A DNA stretch of 64,000 nt from Burkholderiaceae bacterium (GTDB taxonomy: Bacteria; Pseudomonadota; Gammaproteobacteria; Burkholderiales; Burkholderiaceae): assembly GCA_018261955.1 (NCBI GenBank), contig JAGTRK010000002.1, positions 186,001 to 250,000 on the forward strand. Reading direction: 5' to 3'. Shown one piece after another: positions 31,513 through 42,167 of the stretch (positions are counted from its first letter, which is position 1; every line of letters starts with the position of its first letter). Position numbers and translations under genes: made by a program. A model generated the notes under the pieces. It saw only the letters and a list, made by a program, of their open reading frames with translations, searched no databases and was not told where the DNA came from.

Positions 31513-33837
31513 ATGCTTGAATTAGAAATTGATGGTGTCAAGATCGAAATGCCCGAGGGCAGCATGGTCATGGATGCCGTGAAAAAAATGGGTAAATACG
31601 TGCCCCATTTTTGTTACCACGAAAAACTCTCGGTGGCGGCATCGTGTCGCATGTGTTTGGTGGAAGTTGAAAAAGCACCCAAGCCCATGCCTGCGTGCGC
31701 AACCCCGATCACGCCGAATATGGTGGTGCGCACACAAGTCGTGTCCGAAAAAGCCAAGACTGCACAGGCCGACGTGATGGAATTTTTGCTGCTCAATCAC
31801 CCATTGGACTGTCCAATTTGTGATCAAGGCGGCGAGTGCCAGTTGCAAGATTTGTCGATGGGTTATGGCAAAGGTCAGTCGCGTTACAACGAGCCCAAAC
31901 ACGCCGTCACCCCCAAAGATCCAGGCCCATTGATTTCGATGAAAGAAATGAGCCGTTGCATCCACTGCACCCGTTGTGTGCGTTTTGGTCAAGAAATCGC
32001 AGGCGTGATGGAATTGGGCATGATTGGTCGTGGCGAGCACTCTGAAATCACCACATTTGTGGGGAAAACCGTTGATTCTGAACTCTCGGGCAATATGATT
32101 GATTTGTGCCCCGTGGGTGCGATTCTCTCGAAACCATTTCGTTACAGCGCACGTTCGTGGGAACTCTCGCGTCGCAAATCCATCAGCCCGCATGATTCTT
32201 GGGGCACATCGATTGCCGTGCATGTCAAAGATGCGCAAGTCAAACGCGTGGTGGCATTGAGCAACGCAGAGATCAACGATGACTGGATTTCGGACCGTGA
32301 CCGTTTTTCGTATGAAGGTTTGAATTCGGAAGACCGTGTCACTGAGCCGATGATTAAAACCAATGGTGCTTGGAAAAAAGTATCGTGGGACGAAGCGTTT
32401 GCCTTTGCGATTGAAGGCATCAAAGCCGCCAAAGGTCAAGCGGGCGCGGATATGCTGGGCGCATTGGCAAGTGCATATTCAACCACAGAAGAGTTGTACA
32501 GTTTGAAAGCACTCATCAATGGTTTGGGCAGTGCGCACATTGATACGCAATTGCGCCAAACGGATGACAGTCTAAACACGGCTTTGCAAGGCATTCAACA
32601 CTTGGGTCAAGCCATCACTGCGTTTAGTGAAGTCCATGTGGGTTTGGTGATTGGCGCACATTTGCGCGAAGATCATCCATTGTTGGCACAACGTTTGCGC
32701 GCTTCGGTGAAAAACCGTGCGGGCATCCATGTGTTGAGCGATGAAGCATCTGACTTATTGATGCGTGTCAATCAAAAGGCCGTCGCAGCCAATGCATGGT
32801 TGAACGAATTATTGGCGATTGAAGCGGCGATTGCCAACAAAGATTCGGGCGATAGTTTCGCCGCCAAAGCCGCGACAGAGTTAAGTCATCCACAAGCGAG
32901 CAATAAGGTCGTGATGCTCGGTAATGCGGCGATGAACCATCCACAAGCCGCACAAATTTTGGCGGTTGCCAATCGCATCGCGCAAGCAACGGGCGCGGTG
33001 GTATCTGTGTTGACCGATGGCGCGAACACTGTGGGTGCTTATGCAGTTGGCGCAGTCGCAACCCAAGGCAGTTTGACCGCGCAACAAATGCTCGCACAGC
33101 CACGCGCCGCATATGTGACGCTCAACGTAGAGCCCGCGGGTGATGTGGCCAATCCTGCGCAAGCGGTCAAAGCTTTGGGTTCTGCTTTTGTGGTGGCTCT
33201 GAGTCCTTATTTCTCGGCGGTGGCAGATACGGCTGACGTGATTTTGCCAACCACGCCGTTCTCTGAAACGGGTGGTACATTTGTCAATGCACAGGGCACG
33301 GTACAAACATTCAATCCAGTGGTCAAACCGCTGGGTCAGTCTCGTCCAGCATGGAAAGTATTGCGTGTTTTGGGTGAGCGTTTGGGCATTGCCTCACCAG
33401 CCTTTAGCGCAAATGAATTGACCGATGTGCGTGCCGCTGTTGCACCGATTTTGGAACAATTGCCCAGCAAATTAAACAATGCTTGCGTTGCTGATGTTGC
33501 ACCGACTGAGGTGGAGCAGGCTTGGGTGCGCAGCACCAAAGTCAATGCCTATGCCGTGGATGCCATCGTGCGCCGTGCAGAGAGTTTACAAAAAACCCGT
33601 TGGGCGCAAGATGGTCAAAAAATCGGTTTGGCAAGCAATGTGTTTGCGCAACTCGGTTTGAATGATGATTTGGCGGGCGATGCGTGGGTCGTGGTCAAAC
33701 AGGGCGATGCCAGCGTTAAAGCGCAAGCCGTGTGCAATCCTGATTTGGCAGACAATGTTGTGGATATTCAAGCGGGCACTGCCTTGGCATCACACTTGGG
33801 CGATGCCTATGCAACCATCACAGTGGAGCGTGCATAA
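31513..33837 (+). CDS. nuoG: NADH-quinone oxidoreductase subunit G
   Basis: 774 residues. The N-terminal ferredoxin-like domain has the 2Fe-2S ligands ([15 protein letters not shown] and a later CATP). Next come the 4Fe-4S regions [13 protein letters not shown] and [18 protein letters not shown], then the molybdopterin-type domain (SWEL...[27 protein letters not shown]). It passes electrons from NuoF toward NuoB. The stop overlaps the nuoH start (TAATG). Confidence 0.96.
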   Translation: MLELEIDGVKIEMPEGSMVMDAVKKMGKYVPHFCYHEKLSVAASCRMCLVEVEKAPKPMPACATPITPNMVVRTQVVSEKAKTAQADVMEFLLLNHPLDCPICDQGGECQLQDLSMGYGKGQSRYNEPKHAVTPKDPGPLISMKEMSRCIHCTRCVRFGQEIAGVMELGMIGRGEHSEITTFVGKTVDSELSGNMIDLCPVGAILSKPFRYSARSWELSRRKSISPHDSWGTSIAVHVKDAQVKRVVALSNAEINDDWISDRDRFSYEGLNSEDRVTEPMIKTNGAWKKVSWDEAFAFAIEGIKAAKGQAGADMLGALASAYSTTEELYSLKALINGLGSAHIDTQLRQTDDSLNTALQGIQHLGQAITAFSEVHVGLVIGAHLREDHPLLAQRLRASVKNRAGIHVLSDEASDLLMRVNQKAVAANAWLNELLAIEAAIANKDSGDSFAAKAATELSHPQASNKVVMLGNAAMNHPQAAQILAVANRIAQATGAVVSVLTDGANTVGAYAVGAVATQGSLTAQQMLAQPRAAYVTLNVEPAGDVANPAQAVKALGSAFVVALSPYFSAVADTADVILPTTPFSETGGTFVNAQGTVQTFNPVVKPLGQSRPAWKVLRVLGERLGIASPAFSANELTDVRAAVAPILEQLPSKLNNACVADVAPTEVEQAWVRSTKVNAYAVDAIVRRAESLQKTRWAQDGQKIGLASNVFAQLGLNDDLAGDAWVVVKQGDASVKAQAVCNPDLADNVVDIQAGTALASHLGDAYATITVERA

Positions 33838-34904
33838 TGGAGTTAATCAATCAATTCACACAATGGGGCACCAGCACTTTTGGCTCTGCTTTGTGGACAG
33901 TTATTTGGGCATTGATTCGCATCGTCCCGTTGATGGTGGCAGTGCTGTTGTCGGTGGCGTATTTGACTTATGCCGAGCGTAAAGTGATTGGTGCGATGCA
34001 AGGGCGTGTTGGCCCGCAAGTGGTCGGGCCATTCGGTTTGTTGCAACCGATTGCCGACGTGGTGAAATTACTGGTTAAAGAAATCATCACGCCGAGTCGC
34101 GCCGATAAACCTTTGTATTATTTGGGGCCTTTGATGGTGCTCGTGCCTGCATTTGCGGTCTGGGCCGTGATTCCTTTGGCAAAAGATTTTGTCGTCGCCA
34201 ATGTCGATGCGTCTTTGTTGTACGTGATGTCGATTGCCTCAATCGGCGTGTATGGCGTGATTTTAGCAGGTTGGGCGACCAACTCCAAATATGCATTTTT
34301 TGGTGCGATGCGCGCATCGGCGCAAATGGTGTCGTATGAAATCTCCATGGGCTTTGCAATTGTTGTGGTTTTGATGATTTCCAATAGCTTGAATTTGACC
34401 ACGATTGTTGAAGTTCAGCAAAAAGGCATGTTCAACAGCATGGGCGCGAATTTCCTGTCGTGGAACTGGTTGCCTTTGTTCCCCATGTTTTTGGTCTATT
34501 TGATTTCAGGTGTGGCAGAAACCAACCGCCATCCGTTTGACGTGGTCGAGGGTGAGTCTGAGATTGTCGCAGGGCACATGACCGAGTACTCAGGCATGGG
34601 TTTTGCGCTGTTTTTCTTGGCCGAATACACCAATATGTTTGTGATTTCTGCGTTGACTTCCATCATGTTTTTGGGCGGTTGGGACGCGCCTGTGGCATTC
34701 TTGTCATTCATCCCTGGGATTGTTTGGATGTTGATTAAAATGACTGCGGTGATTGTTTTCTTCTTGTGGATTCGTGCGACATTTCCACGCTATCGTTACG
34801 ATCAAATTATGCGCTTGGGTTGGAAAGTATTCTTGCCTCTGTGCTTGATTTGGCTGTTTGTGGTCGGCGTTTGGTTGCACACACCGCTGTCCATTTGGAA
34901 ATAA
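33837..34904 (+). CDS. nuoH: NADH-quinone oxidoreductase subunit H
   Basis: 355 residues with eight or more transmembrane helices. NuoH joins the membrane and peripheral arms and lines the quinone entry path. The family sequences [36 protein letters not shown] and [29 protein letters not shown] are intact. Confidence 0.97.
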   Translation: MELINQFTQWGTSTFGSALWTVIWALIRIVPLMVAVLLSVAYLTYAERKVIGAMQGRVGPQVVGPFGLLQPIADVVKLLVKEIITPSRADKPLYYLGPLMVLVPAFAVWAVIPLAKDFVVANVDASLLYVMSIASIGVYGVILAGWATNSKYAFFGAMRASAQMVSYEISMGFAIVVVLMISNSLNLTTIVEVQQKGMFNSMGANFLSWNWLPLFPMFLVYLISGVAETNRHPFDVVEGESEIVAGHMTEYSGMGFALFFLAEYTNMFVISALTSIMFLGGWDAPVAFLSFIPGIVWMLIKMTAVIVFFLWIRATFPRYRYDQIMRLGWKVFLPLCLIWLFVVGVWLHTPLSIWK

Positions 34905-34943
34905 TGTGCGGCACGAATATAGAATAATGCGTAGGTAAACACG

Positions 34944-35432
34944 ATGACATCCATCAAACATTTATTTAAAAGTTTTTTCTTGACTGAGTTATTGCAAGGT
35001 ATGACGATAACGGGCAAGTATTTTTTCAAGCGCAAATTTACGCTCAAATACCCGCAAGAAAAAACCCCAATTTCACCGCGTTTTCGTGGCCTGCATGCGC
35101 AACGCCGCTATGCCAATGGCGAAGAGCGTTGTATTGCTTGTAAGCTGTGCGAAGCGGTGTGTCCTGCTATGGCGATTTCGATTGAATTGGGCGAGCGCGA
35201 GGATGGTTCACGTCGTACCACGCGCTACGATATTGACTTGACCAAATGTATTTTTTGTGGCTTTTGCGAAGAGTCTTGTCCCGTGGACGCGATTGTCGAA
35301 ACCCAAATTTTAGAATACCACGGTGAAAAACGCGGCGATTTGTACTACACCAAAGAAATGTTGTTGGCGGTCGGTGACCGTTATGAGTCAGAGATTGCGG
35401 CTGCCAAAGCGGCAGATGCCAAGTACCGTTAA
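34944..35432 (+). CDS. nuoI: NADH-quinone oxidoreductase subunit I
   Basis: 162 residues. NuoI binds two 4Fe-4S clusters (N6a, N6b) through [16 protein letters not shown] and [16 protein letters not shown]. The N-terminal amphipathic segment [11 protein letters not shown] contacts the membrane arm. Confidence 0.97.
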   Translation: MTSIKHLFKSFFLTELLQGMTITGKYFFKRKFTLKYPQEKTPISPRFRGLHAQRRYANGEERCIACKLCEAVCPAMAISIELGEREDGSRRTTRYDIDLTKCIFCGFCEESCPVDAIVETQILEYHGEKRGDLYYTKEMLLAVGDRYESEIAAAKAADAKYR

Positions 35433-35478
35433 TTTAACGCGTGGTGTCGCGCGTTAAAAATGATTAAGAGAGATTGAG

Positions 35479-36135
35479 ATGGATATTCAAAGCATTGTTT
35501 ACTTTATGTTTGCCGCAGTATTGTTGGCATCCGCGATTGCGGTTGTGACCGTGCCCAATCCCGTGCACTCCGCCTTATATCTGATTGTGTCGTTTTTCTC
35601 AGCGGCGGGTATTTGGATTATGTTGCAAGCGGAGTTTCTCGGTATTTTGCTAATACTGGTGTATGTTGGCGCGGTCATGGTGCTGTTCTTGTTTGTGGTC
35701 ATGATGCTCAATCTAAACACCACACAAAAACGCGAAGGATTTAAGAAAACCTTGGCATTGGCAGTGGGCTTGGGCGCATTGATTGTGGTGCAAATGGGCT
35801 CGGTGATTTTTCAAAAATTGCACCACCCTGCGGTTGCGACAGCGGCGACGGATTTGAGCATCGAAGGCTCAAACACGCGCAAGATTGGTAAAGTATTGTT
35901 CACTGAATACGCGCTGCCGTTCGAGTTGGCTGCTTTGATTTTGTTGGTGGCTTTGGTCGCGGCGGTGGTGATTACCTTGCGCAATCGCAAAGAATCTAAA
36001 GTACAAAACCCATCCAAGCAAGCGCAAACGCGTGCAAAAGATCGTCTGTCTGTGGTGAACGAGCCTGCGGACGTTGCGGCACGCCAAACGATTTCTGCTG
36101 TCCCAACCAATACTCAGAATACTCAGGAGTTATGA
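35479..36135 (+). CDS. nuoJ: NADH-quinone oxidoreductase subunit J
   Basis: 218 residues with five transmembrane helices and the [21 protein letters not shown] motif of helix 3. The C-terminal tail of about 45 residues after the last helix is hydrophilic. The stop overlaps the nuoK start by four bases. Confidence 0.96.
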   Translation: MDIQSIVYFMFAAVLLASAIAVVTVPNPVHSALYLIVSFFSAAGIWIMLQAEFLGILLILVYVGAVMVLFLFVVMMLNLNTTQKREGFKKTLALAVGLGALIVVQMGSVIFQKLHHPAVATAATDLSIEGSNTRKIGKVLFTEYALPFELAALILLVALVAAVVITLRNRKESKVQNPSKQAQTRAKDRLSVVNEPADVAARQTISAVPTNTQNTQEL

Positions 36136-36437
36136 TGCCCAGTTCATTTTATTTGATTTTAGGTGCAGCACTGTTCGCCATTGGCGTGGTCGGCATTGTG
36201 CTCAATCGCAAAAATATGATTGTCCTACTGATGTCAGTGGAGTTGATGTTGTTGGCAGTCAATACCAATTTCATCGCGTTCTCGCACATGCTTGGAGACA
36301 CCGCTGGTCAGATTTTTGTATTCTTTATCCTAACCGTAGCGGCGGCCGAGTCGGCGATTGGTTTGGCGATTCTCGTGGTATTGTTCCGTACCATGAACAC
36401 AGTGGATATGGATAAATTGGACAACCTACAAGGTTAA
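36132..36437 (+). CDS. nuoK: NADH-quinone oxidoreductase subunit K
   Basis: 101 residues with three helices, the family length. It is an MrpC-like antiporter subunit in the proton path; the conserved Glu lies in [16 protein letters not shown], with a second in [13 protein letters not shown]. Two adjacent ATGs (36132 and 36135) are possible starts. Confidence 0.96.
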   Translation: MMPSSFYLILGAALFAIGVVGIVLNRKNMIVLLMSVELMLLAVNTNFIAFSHMLGDTAGQIFVFFILTVAAAESAIGLAILVVLFRTMNTVDMDKLDNLQG

Positions 36438-36539
36438 GAGACAATTTGTGCGACTAAAAAAGCGGTGTGTTGCAGTGGTATTGACAACACATCCCACGAT
36501 TAGATTATTAAACTTACATTAAAGTTAAGCGAGAAAACA

Positions 36540-38606
36540 ATGAAAGCGTTGTACCTCATCATTCCATTTGCGCCATTGGTCGGCTCGATTGTAGCGGGCT
36601 TGTTTGGCAAACAACTTGGGCGACTGCCGTCTGCAATTGTGACGATTTTGGGCGTGCTGGTTGCGTTTATTGGTTCGGTCATCGTTTTTAACGATGCGCG
36701 CGCGGGCAATGTCTTCAACGGTTCTGTTTACACGTGGGCGCAGATTGGCGGTTTGCACATGGAGGTTGGTTTTTTAATTGATAACCTCACCACCATGATG
36801 ATGTGCGTGGTCACATTTGTGTCTTTGATGGTGCATATTTACACCATGGGCTATATGGCTGAGGACCCAGGTTATCAACGTTTTTTCTCGTACATTTCTT
36901 TGTTTACCTTCTCCATGCTGATGTTGGTGATGAGCAATAATTTCTTGCAATTATTCTTCGGTTGGGAAGCGGTGGGTTTGGTGTCCTACCTATTGATTGG
37001 TTTTTGGTATACCCGTCCAACTGCAATTTTTGCCAATATGAAGGCATTTTTAGTCAATCGCGTGGGTGACTTTGGTTTTGTTCTGGGTATTGGTTTGATT
37101 TATGCTTTTGCAGGTACTTTAGACTATGCAGAAGTGTTTGCTAAACGCGAAGAGCTTGCAGCCTTGATGTTCCCAGGTATGGACTGGATGTTGATTACGG
37201 TCATTTGTATCTGCTTGTTCATCGGTGCGATGGGTAAATCGGCGCAAGTGCCATTGCACGTGTGGCTGCCTGACTCGATGGAAGGCCCAACCCCAATTTC
37301 TGCCTTGATTCACGCGGCAACCATGGTGACAGCGGGTATATTCATGGTCACACGCATGTCGCCGTTGTTTGAATTGTCCGATACCGCTTTGTCGTTCGTA
37401 TTGATTATTGGTTCGATCACGGCGTTGTTTATGGGTTTTTTGGGCATCATCCAAAACGACGTGAAACGCGTGGTGGCGTACTCGACCCTCTCGCAACTCG
37501 GTTATATGACTGTCGCGCTCGGTGTGTCGGCCTATTCAGTCGCGGTGTTCCATTTGATGACCCACGCGTTCTTTAAAGCCTTGTTGTTTTTGGGGGCGGG
37601 TTCGGTGATTATGGGCATGCACCATGACCAAGACATGCGCAATATGGGTGGTCTGCGCAAATACATGCCGATTACTTGGATCACTTCATTGATTGGTTCG
37701 TTGGCTTTGATTGGCACACCATTTTTCGCTGGTTTTTACTCAAAAGATTCGATTATCGAAGCGGCGGCTGAAGCGATGCATGCACACCAAACGGGCGCAA
37801 CGTTTGCCTACTATGCTGTATTGGCAGGTGTGTTTATCACAGCGTTTTATTCATTCCGTATGTATTTCATGGTGTTTCATGGCAAAGAGCGTTGGATGAG
37901 CAACACCGAGCAGCATATGGCTGCACATGGTCATGACGGTCATGATGACCACGCCGCTCACGATGGGCATGACGACCACGCCAATCACGATGAACACCAC
38001 CACGGTTTAGGGCCGAATGACAAACCGCATGAGTCTCCTTGGGTAGTGACTGTGCCCTTAATTCTGCTGGCGATTCCTTCGGTGATTATTGGTTTTATGA
38101 CCATTGAGCCGATGCTGTTTGGCGAGTTTTTCAAAGGGGTGATTGCCATTGATGTCGAGCGTCATCCTGCGATGGAAGAGTTGGCAAAAGTGTTTGAACA
38201 GCACGGTGGCGCGATGGGTATGGCGATGCATGCAATCTCTACCGCACCATTTTGGTTGGCATTGGCGGGTGTGGTCACGGCGTATGTGTTTTATATGCTC
38301 AAACCTTCGATTCCTGCGGCGATTAAAGCGAAAACACCTTTGCTCAACAATCTCTTGGAAAACAAATATTACTTCGATAAATTCAATGAAACTGTGATTG
38401 CGGGTGGCGCGCGCAAGATTGGTGAGTTTTTATGGAAAGTATCAGACACCAAATTGATTGATGGGTTCGTGGTCAATGGTGCGGCGAAAGTGGTCAATGT
38501 ATTTGCGCAGGCGATGAGTTTGTTCCAATCGGGTTTGATTTATCAATATGCGTTTGCAATGGTGATTGGTTTGGCGTTTTTCTTGCTGATGATTGTCACG
38601 CTGTAA
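36540..38606 (+). CDS. nuoL: NADH-quinone oxidoreductase subunit L
   Basis: 688 residues, an antiporter-like proton-pumping subunit with about 16 transmembrane helices and the long C-terminal amphipathic arm. The family core is visible in FFGWEAVGLVSYLLIGFWY, PLHVWLPDSMEGPTPISALIHAATMVTAGIF and KALLFLGAGSVIMGMHHDQDMRNMGGL. Around residues 459-495 there is a His/Asp-rich loop with repeated GHDDHA and HEHH-like units, longer than in most members I know. Confidence 0.97.
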   Translation: MKALYLIIPFAPLVGSIVAGLFGKQLGRLPSAIVTILGVLVAFIGSVIVFNDARAGNVFNGSVYTWAQIGGLHMEVGFLIDNLTTMMMCVVTFVSLMVHIYTMGYMAEDPGYQRFFSYISLFTFSMLMLVMSNNFLQLFFGWEAVGLVSYLLIGFWYTRPTAIFANMKAFLVNRVGDFGFVLGIGLIYAFAGTLDYAEVFAKREELAALMFPGMDWMLITVICICLFIGAMGKSAQVPLHVWLPDSMEGPTPISALIHAATMVTAGIFMVTRMSPLFELSDTALSFVLIIGSITALFMGFLGIIQNDVKRVVAYSTLSQLGYMTVALGVSAYSVAVFHLMTHAFFKALLFLGAGSVIMGMHHDQDMRNMGGLRKYMPITWITSLIGSLALIGTPFFAGFYSKDSIIEAAAEAMHAHQTGATFAYYAVLAGVFITAFYSFRMYFMVFHGKERWMSNTEQHMAAHGHDGHDDHAAHDGHDDHANHDEHHHGLGPNDKPHESPWVVTVPLILLAIPSVIIGFMTIEPMLFGEFFKGVIAIDVERHPAMEELAKVFEQHGGAMGMAMHAISTAPFWLALAGVVTAYVFYMLKPSIPAAIKAKTPLLNNLLENKYYFDKFNETVIAGGARKIGEFLWKVSDTKLIDGFVVNGAAKVVNVFAQAMSLFQSGLIYQYAFAMVIGLAFFLLMIVTL

Positions 38607-38612
38607 ATAAAA

Positions 38613-38668
38613 GTTGGGTTGGGAGACTTTCCCCCAACGCGGTTTGTTTTGAATGAAGACGTTGGGGG
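38613..38668 (+). promoter_or_regulatory. Overlapping stem-loops in the nuoL-nuoM gap
   Basis: CCCCCAACG (38631-38639) and CGTTGGGGG (38660-38668) pair perfectly over a 20-base loop. An earlier GTTGGG (38613-38618) can instead pair with CCCAAC inside the same left arm, so the two structures exclude each other. There is no T-run, so an RNA-processing or stability element is more likely than a terminator. Confidence 0.5.
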
Positions 38669-38731
38669 TTTGTAAGGTCTACTGACCTCAACAACAAAAT
38701 TCGTATTTAATTTAAATAAAGTGGTAGCGAT

Positions 38732-40237
38732 ATGCATATGCCTTGGTTAAGTTTAGCGATTTGGGTGCCCATCTTGTTTGGTGTGGTGACATTGGTCTTG
38801 GGACGCAACGCGCGTGATAGATTGGCTCGCGTGGTCGCGCTGGTTGGTGCGATTGTCAGTCTCGTCGTGACCATTCCCGTGATGACGCTGTTCCAATCAG
38901 GCACGGCGAAAATGCAGTTCGTCGAAAATCATGCGTGGGTATCGAGCATCAATGCCAGCTACGCGTTGGGCGTGGATGGTTTGTCGATGTGGTTTGTGCC
39001 TTTGACTGCGTTTGTCACAGTGTTGGTGATTTTGGCAGGCTGGGAAGTGATTTCAAACAAAGTCGCGCAATACAACGCCGCATTCTTGATTTTGTCGGGT
39101 TTGATGGTCGGTGTGTTCTCTGTCACCGATGGTTTTTTATTCTACATATTTTTTGAAGCAACTTTAATTCCCATGTACATTATCGTGGGTGTGTGGGGTG
39201 GACCGAACCGTGTGTATGCGGCGTTTAAATTTTTCCTGTACACCTTGATGGGTTCGCTCCTGATGCTGATTGCCATCGCGTATCTGCGTTATGTAACAGG
39301 CACATTTGACATCTTGGCATGGCAAGCTTATCCATTGGCGATGGGCGTACAAAAACTAATTTTCTTTGCGTTCCTCATCGCATTTGCAGTGAAAGTGCCG
39401 ATGTGGCCAGTGCACACGTGGTTGCCTGATGCCCACGTGGAAGCACCGACGGGCGGCTCTATGGTCTTGGCGGCGATTATGTTGAAGCTCGGTGCGTATG
39501 GCTTTTTGCGGTTCTCTTTGCCCATCGCGCCTGACGCATCGCGCTCTTTGGCTTGGCTCATCATCACCTTATCATTGATTGCGGTGGTGTATGTTGGCTT
39601 GGTCGCTTTGGTGCAAAAAGACATGAAAAAACTCGTGGCGTATTCTTCGATTGCGCACATGGGCTTTGTGACCTTGGGTTTCTTTATGTTCAACGCGCAA
39701 GGTTTGGGCAATGATGTGGCGATTCAAGGTGCGATTTTACAAATGATTTCGCACGGCTTTGTGTCGGCCGCGATGTTCTTCTGTATCGGCGTGATGTACG
39801 ACCGTGTGCACAGCCGCGAAATTTCGGCGTATGGCGGGATTGTTAACACCATGCCTAAATTTGCCGCATTCTTTATGTTGTTCACCATGGCGAACGCGGG
39901 TTTACCTGCAACCAGTGGTTTTGTGGGTGAGTTTTTGGTCATCATCGGCGCGACCAAATTTAATTTCTGGATTGCGGCGGCGGCGGCAACGACTTTGATT
40001 GTCGGCGCGGCGTATTCGCTGTGGATGTATAAACGTGTGGTGTTCGGTCCTGTGGCGAACCACCATGTGGCTGAGGTGACCGATGCGAATAAACGTGAAT
40101 TGTTAATTTTGTCGTTGATGGCTTTTGCCGTGTTGTTCATGGGGCTGTATCCACTGCCGTTTACTAATACCATGGACGCATCGGTGAACGAACTCATTCA
40201 ACATGTATCGCAGAGCAAATTACCACTCAAACCCTGA
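38732..40237 (+). CDS. nuoM: NADH-quinone oxidoreductase subunit M
   Basis: 501 residues with about 14 transmembrane helices, an antiporter-like proton channel. The conserved Lys of VQKDMKKLVAYSSIAHMGFV and the FVGEFLVIIGA motif are present, as is MWPVHTWLPDAHVEAPTGGSMVLAAIMLKLG. Confidence 0.97.
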   Translation: MHMPWLSLAIWVPILFGVVTLVLGRNARDRLARVVALVGAIVSLVVTIPVMTLFQSGTAKMQFVENHAWVSSINASYALGVDGLSMWFVPLTAFVTVLVILAGWEVISNKVAQYNAAFLILSGLMVGVFSVTDGFLFYIFFEATLIPMYIIVGVWGGPNRVYAAFKFFLYTLMGSLLMLIAIAYLRYVTGTFDILAWQAYPLAMGVQKLIFFAFLIAFAVKVPMWPVHTWLPDAHVEAPTGGSMVLAAIMLKLGAYGFLRFSLPIAPDASRSLAWLIITLSLIAVVYVGLVALVQKDMKKLVAYSSIAHMGFVTLGFFMFNAQGLGNDVAIQGAILQMISHGFVSAAMFFCIGVMYDRVHSREISAYGGIVNTMPKFAAFFMLFTMANAGLPATSGFVGEFLVIIGATKFNFWIAAAAATTLIVGAAYSLWMYKRVVFGPVANHHVAEVTDANKRELLILSLMAFAVLFMGLYPLPFTNTMDASVNELIQHVSQSKLPLKP

Positions 40238-40334
40238 GTGACGCGTTGTTCCATTATTTAGAAATTTAATTTACAAATACAATCGAGCCTGCTCAAAACC
40301 AAGTGCCAAGTGCTTAAATTGAGGTTAAAACGTT

Positions 40335-41816
40335 ATGCCAAACTTTTTTATTGTTTATCCTGAAATCATCCTCGCTGTCGTGGCGACGTTGGTGCTGTTG
40401 ATAGAATTAGCCACGCACTCTGACGCGTATCGCAAAGTGATTCATGTTGTGAGTTTGCTTGCGATGGCATTGGCGGGCATTTTGACCGCACGATTGTTGC
40501 ACTCGGGTGCCACTTTGATGGCATTTAATGATATGTTTGTCTCTGACCCATTGGCAAATTTGGCAAAAATGTTCTCAATGATTTCGGTGGCGGTTGCATT
40601 GGTGTACGGTCAACGCTATGCCGCTGAGCGCAACTTCCTGCACGGCGAGTACTACAGCCTTGCGCTGTTTTCATTGGTCGGTCAAATGGTGATGATTTCA
40701 TCTTCGAATTTGATGGCCTTGTATATGGGTTTGGAGTTACAGGCTTTATCTTTGTATGCCATGGTCGCTTTGCGCCGTGACCACACGCGCTCGATTGAAG
40801 CGGCGATGAAATACTTTATTTTGGGCGCGATTGCTTCGGGCTTGTTGTTGTTTGGTATGTCACTCGTTTATGGTGCGACAGGTGGCAGTTTGGGTTACAC
40901 GGAAATCGCGAATAAGATTGTCAGCGGTCATGTGGACACGCAAATGCCGATTTTGATTATGGGCTTGGTGTTCTTGGTGGCAGGCGTGGCATTTAAATTG
41001 GGTGTTGTGCCTTTCCATATGTGGGTGCCTGATGTGTATCAAGGTTCGCCCACGGCAGTGACCATGATGATTGCCGCCGCGCCGAAAATTGCAGCGTTCG
41101 TGATGGTGGTGCGCATGTTTGTGCAGGCTTTGCCGAATTTGGCGGCCGATTGGCAACAAATGTTTGCCGTACTTGCAGTGCTTTCATTGATTTTGGGTAA
41201 CTTGAGTGCGATTCGTCAAAAAAGTTACAAACGCATGTTGGCGTACTCTGGTATTTCACACATGGGTTTTGTGTTGCTCGGTTTCTTGTCTGCGCGCTCA
41301 GGGATTGACCCATATCTGACGGCAATTGGTGTGGGCAATGCGTTCTACTACGTCATCATCTATGCGATTATGACCTTGGCGAGTTTCGGTGTGGTCTTGG
41401 CAATGACCAGCGTTGGGTTTGAAGCCGATCAAATCGAAGATTTCAAGGGTTTGAACCAACGCAATCCGTGGCTCGCTTTCTTGATTATGTTGGTGATGTT
41501 TTCATTGGCTGGGATTCCGCCCTTGGTTGGCTTTATGGCGAAATTTGTGGTGATTCAAGGTTTGGTCAATGCAGGTTTATTTAAACTGGCTTTGGTGGCG
41601 GTGTTGTTCTCTTTGATTGGCGCGTTTTACTATTTGCGCGTGGTTAAAACCATGTACTTTGATAAGCCTGATAACAACACACCAATTCATTTCTCAGCGG
41701 TTCAGCATGGTGTGTTGACTGTCAATGCTTTGGTTTTGGTGATTTTGGGTGTGTTGCCCAATGGCTTGATTCAAATGGCGGTCAATGCGGTGCTTAAAAC
41801 TTTGGGTGCGGTATGA
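40335..41816 (+). CDS. nuoN: NADH-quinone oxidoreductase subunit N
   Basis: 493 residues with about 14 transmembrane helices, the third antiporter-like subunit. Family motifs include FHMWVPDVYQGSPTAVTMMIAAAPK and RQKSYKRMLAYSGISHMGFVLLGF. The stop overlaps the DUF2818 start by four bases (ATGA). Confidence 0.97.
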   Translation: MPNFFIVYPEIILAVVATLVLLIELATHSDAYRKVIHVVSLLAMALAGILTARLLHSGATLMAFNDMFVSDPLANLAKMFSMISVAVALVYGQRYAAERNFLHGEYYSLALFSLVGQMVMISSSNLMALYMGLELQALSLYAMVALRRDHTRSIEAAMKYFILGAIASGLLLFGMSLVYGATGGSLGYTEIANKIVSGHVDTQMPILIMGLVFLVAGVAFKLGVVPFHMWVPDVYQGSPTAVTMMIAAAPKIAAFVMVVRMFVQALPNLAADWQQMFAVLAVLSLILGNLSAIRQKSYKRMLAYSGISHMGFVLLGFLSARSGIDPYLTAIGVGNAFYYVIIYAIMTLASFGVVLAMTSVGFEADQIEDFKGLNQRNPWLAFLIMLVMFSLAGIPPLVGFMAKFVVIQGLVNAGLFKLALVAVLFSLIGAFYYLRVVKTMYFDKPDNNTPIHFSAVQHGVLTVNALVLVILGVLPNGLIQMAVNAVLKTLGAV

Positions 41817-42109
41817 GTGTCACAATCGGCATGGTGCTGATTGCAGGTTTTATATTGGCCAGTTTGCCTTTAATGAGTGAACGCGGTTTTTTCAGTATCC
41901 CTGTATTGAAATTCAATAAAAAACCGTGGTTGCGCATTGCTGAGTTTTTATTGGCGTATGCCGTTTGGATTGCGATTGGTAAAGCGTTTGAAGCACAAGC
42001 AGGGCAAGTCGCCAAGCAAGGTTGGGAATTTTATGCGGTCACGTTTTTGCTATTCGTGATTGCGGCATTTCCTGCTTTTGTGTGGCGTTATTTATGGCGA
42101 CGCGCTTAA
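41813..42109 (+). CDS. DUF2818 membrane protein
   Basis: 98 residues with three hydrophobic segments. DUF2818 genes sit directly after nuoN in betaproteobacteria and are presumed, not shown, to have a role linked to complex I. Translation is coupled to nuoN by an ATGA overlap. A strong terminator follows. Confidence 0.85.
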   Translation: MSVTIGMVLIAGFILASLPLMSERGFFSIPVLKFNKKPWLRIAEFLLAYAVWIAIGKAFEAQAGQVAKQGWEFYAVTFLLFVIAAFPAFVWRYLWRRA

Positions 42110-42118
42110 TACGGACTC

Positions 42119-42146
42119 AAACGCGTGGAATTCACGCGTTTTTTTA
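42119..42146 (+). terminator. Terminator of the nuo operon
   Basis: ACGCGTG (42121-42127) pairs with CACGCGT (42133-42139) around GAATT and is followed by six or more T. Flanking AA and TT extend the stem. It ends the tpiA/nuo transcript. Confidence 0.88.
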
Positions 42147-42167
42147 TTGCCCTACACCAAAGACAAT

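Noticed and set aside
31522-32439. Long antisense frame opposite nuoG
   Set aside because: It mirrors a well-defined gene and shows no domain or ribosome-binding site.
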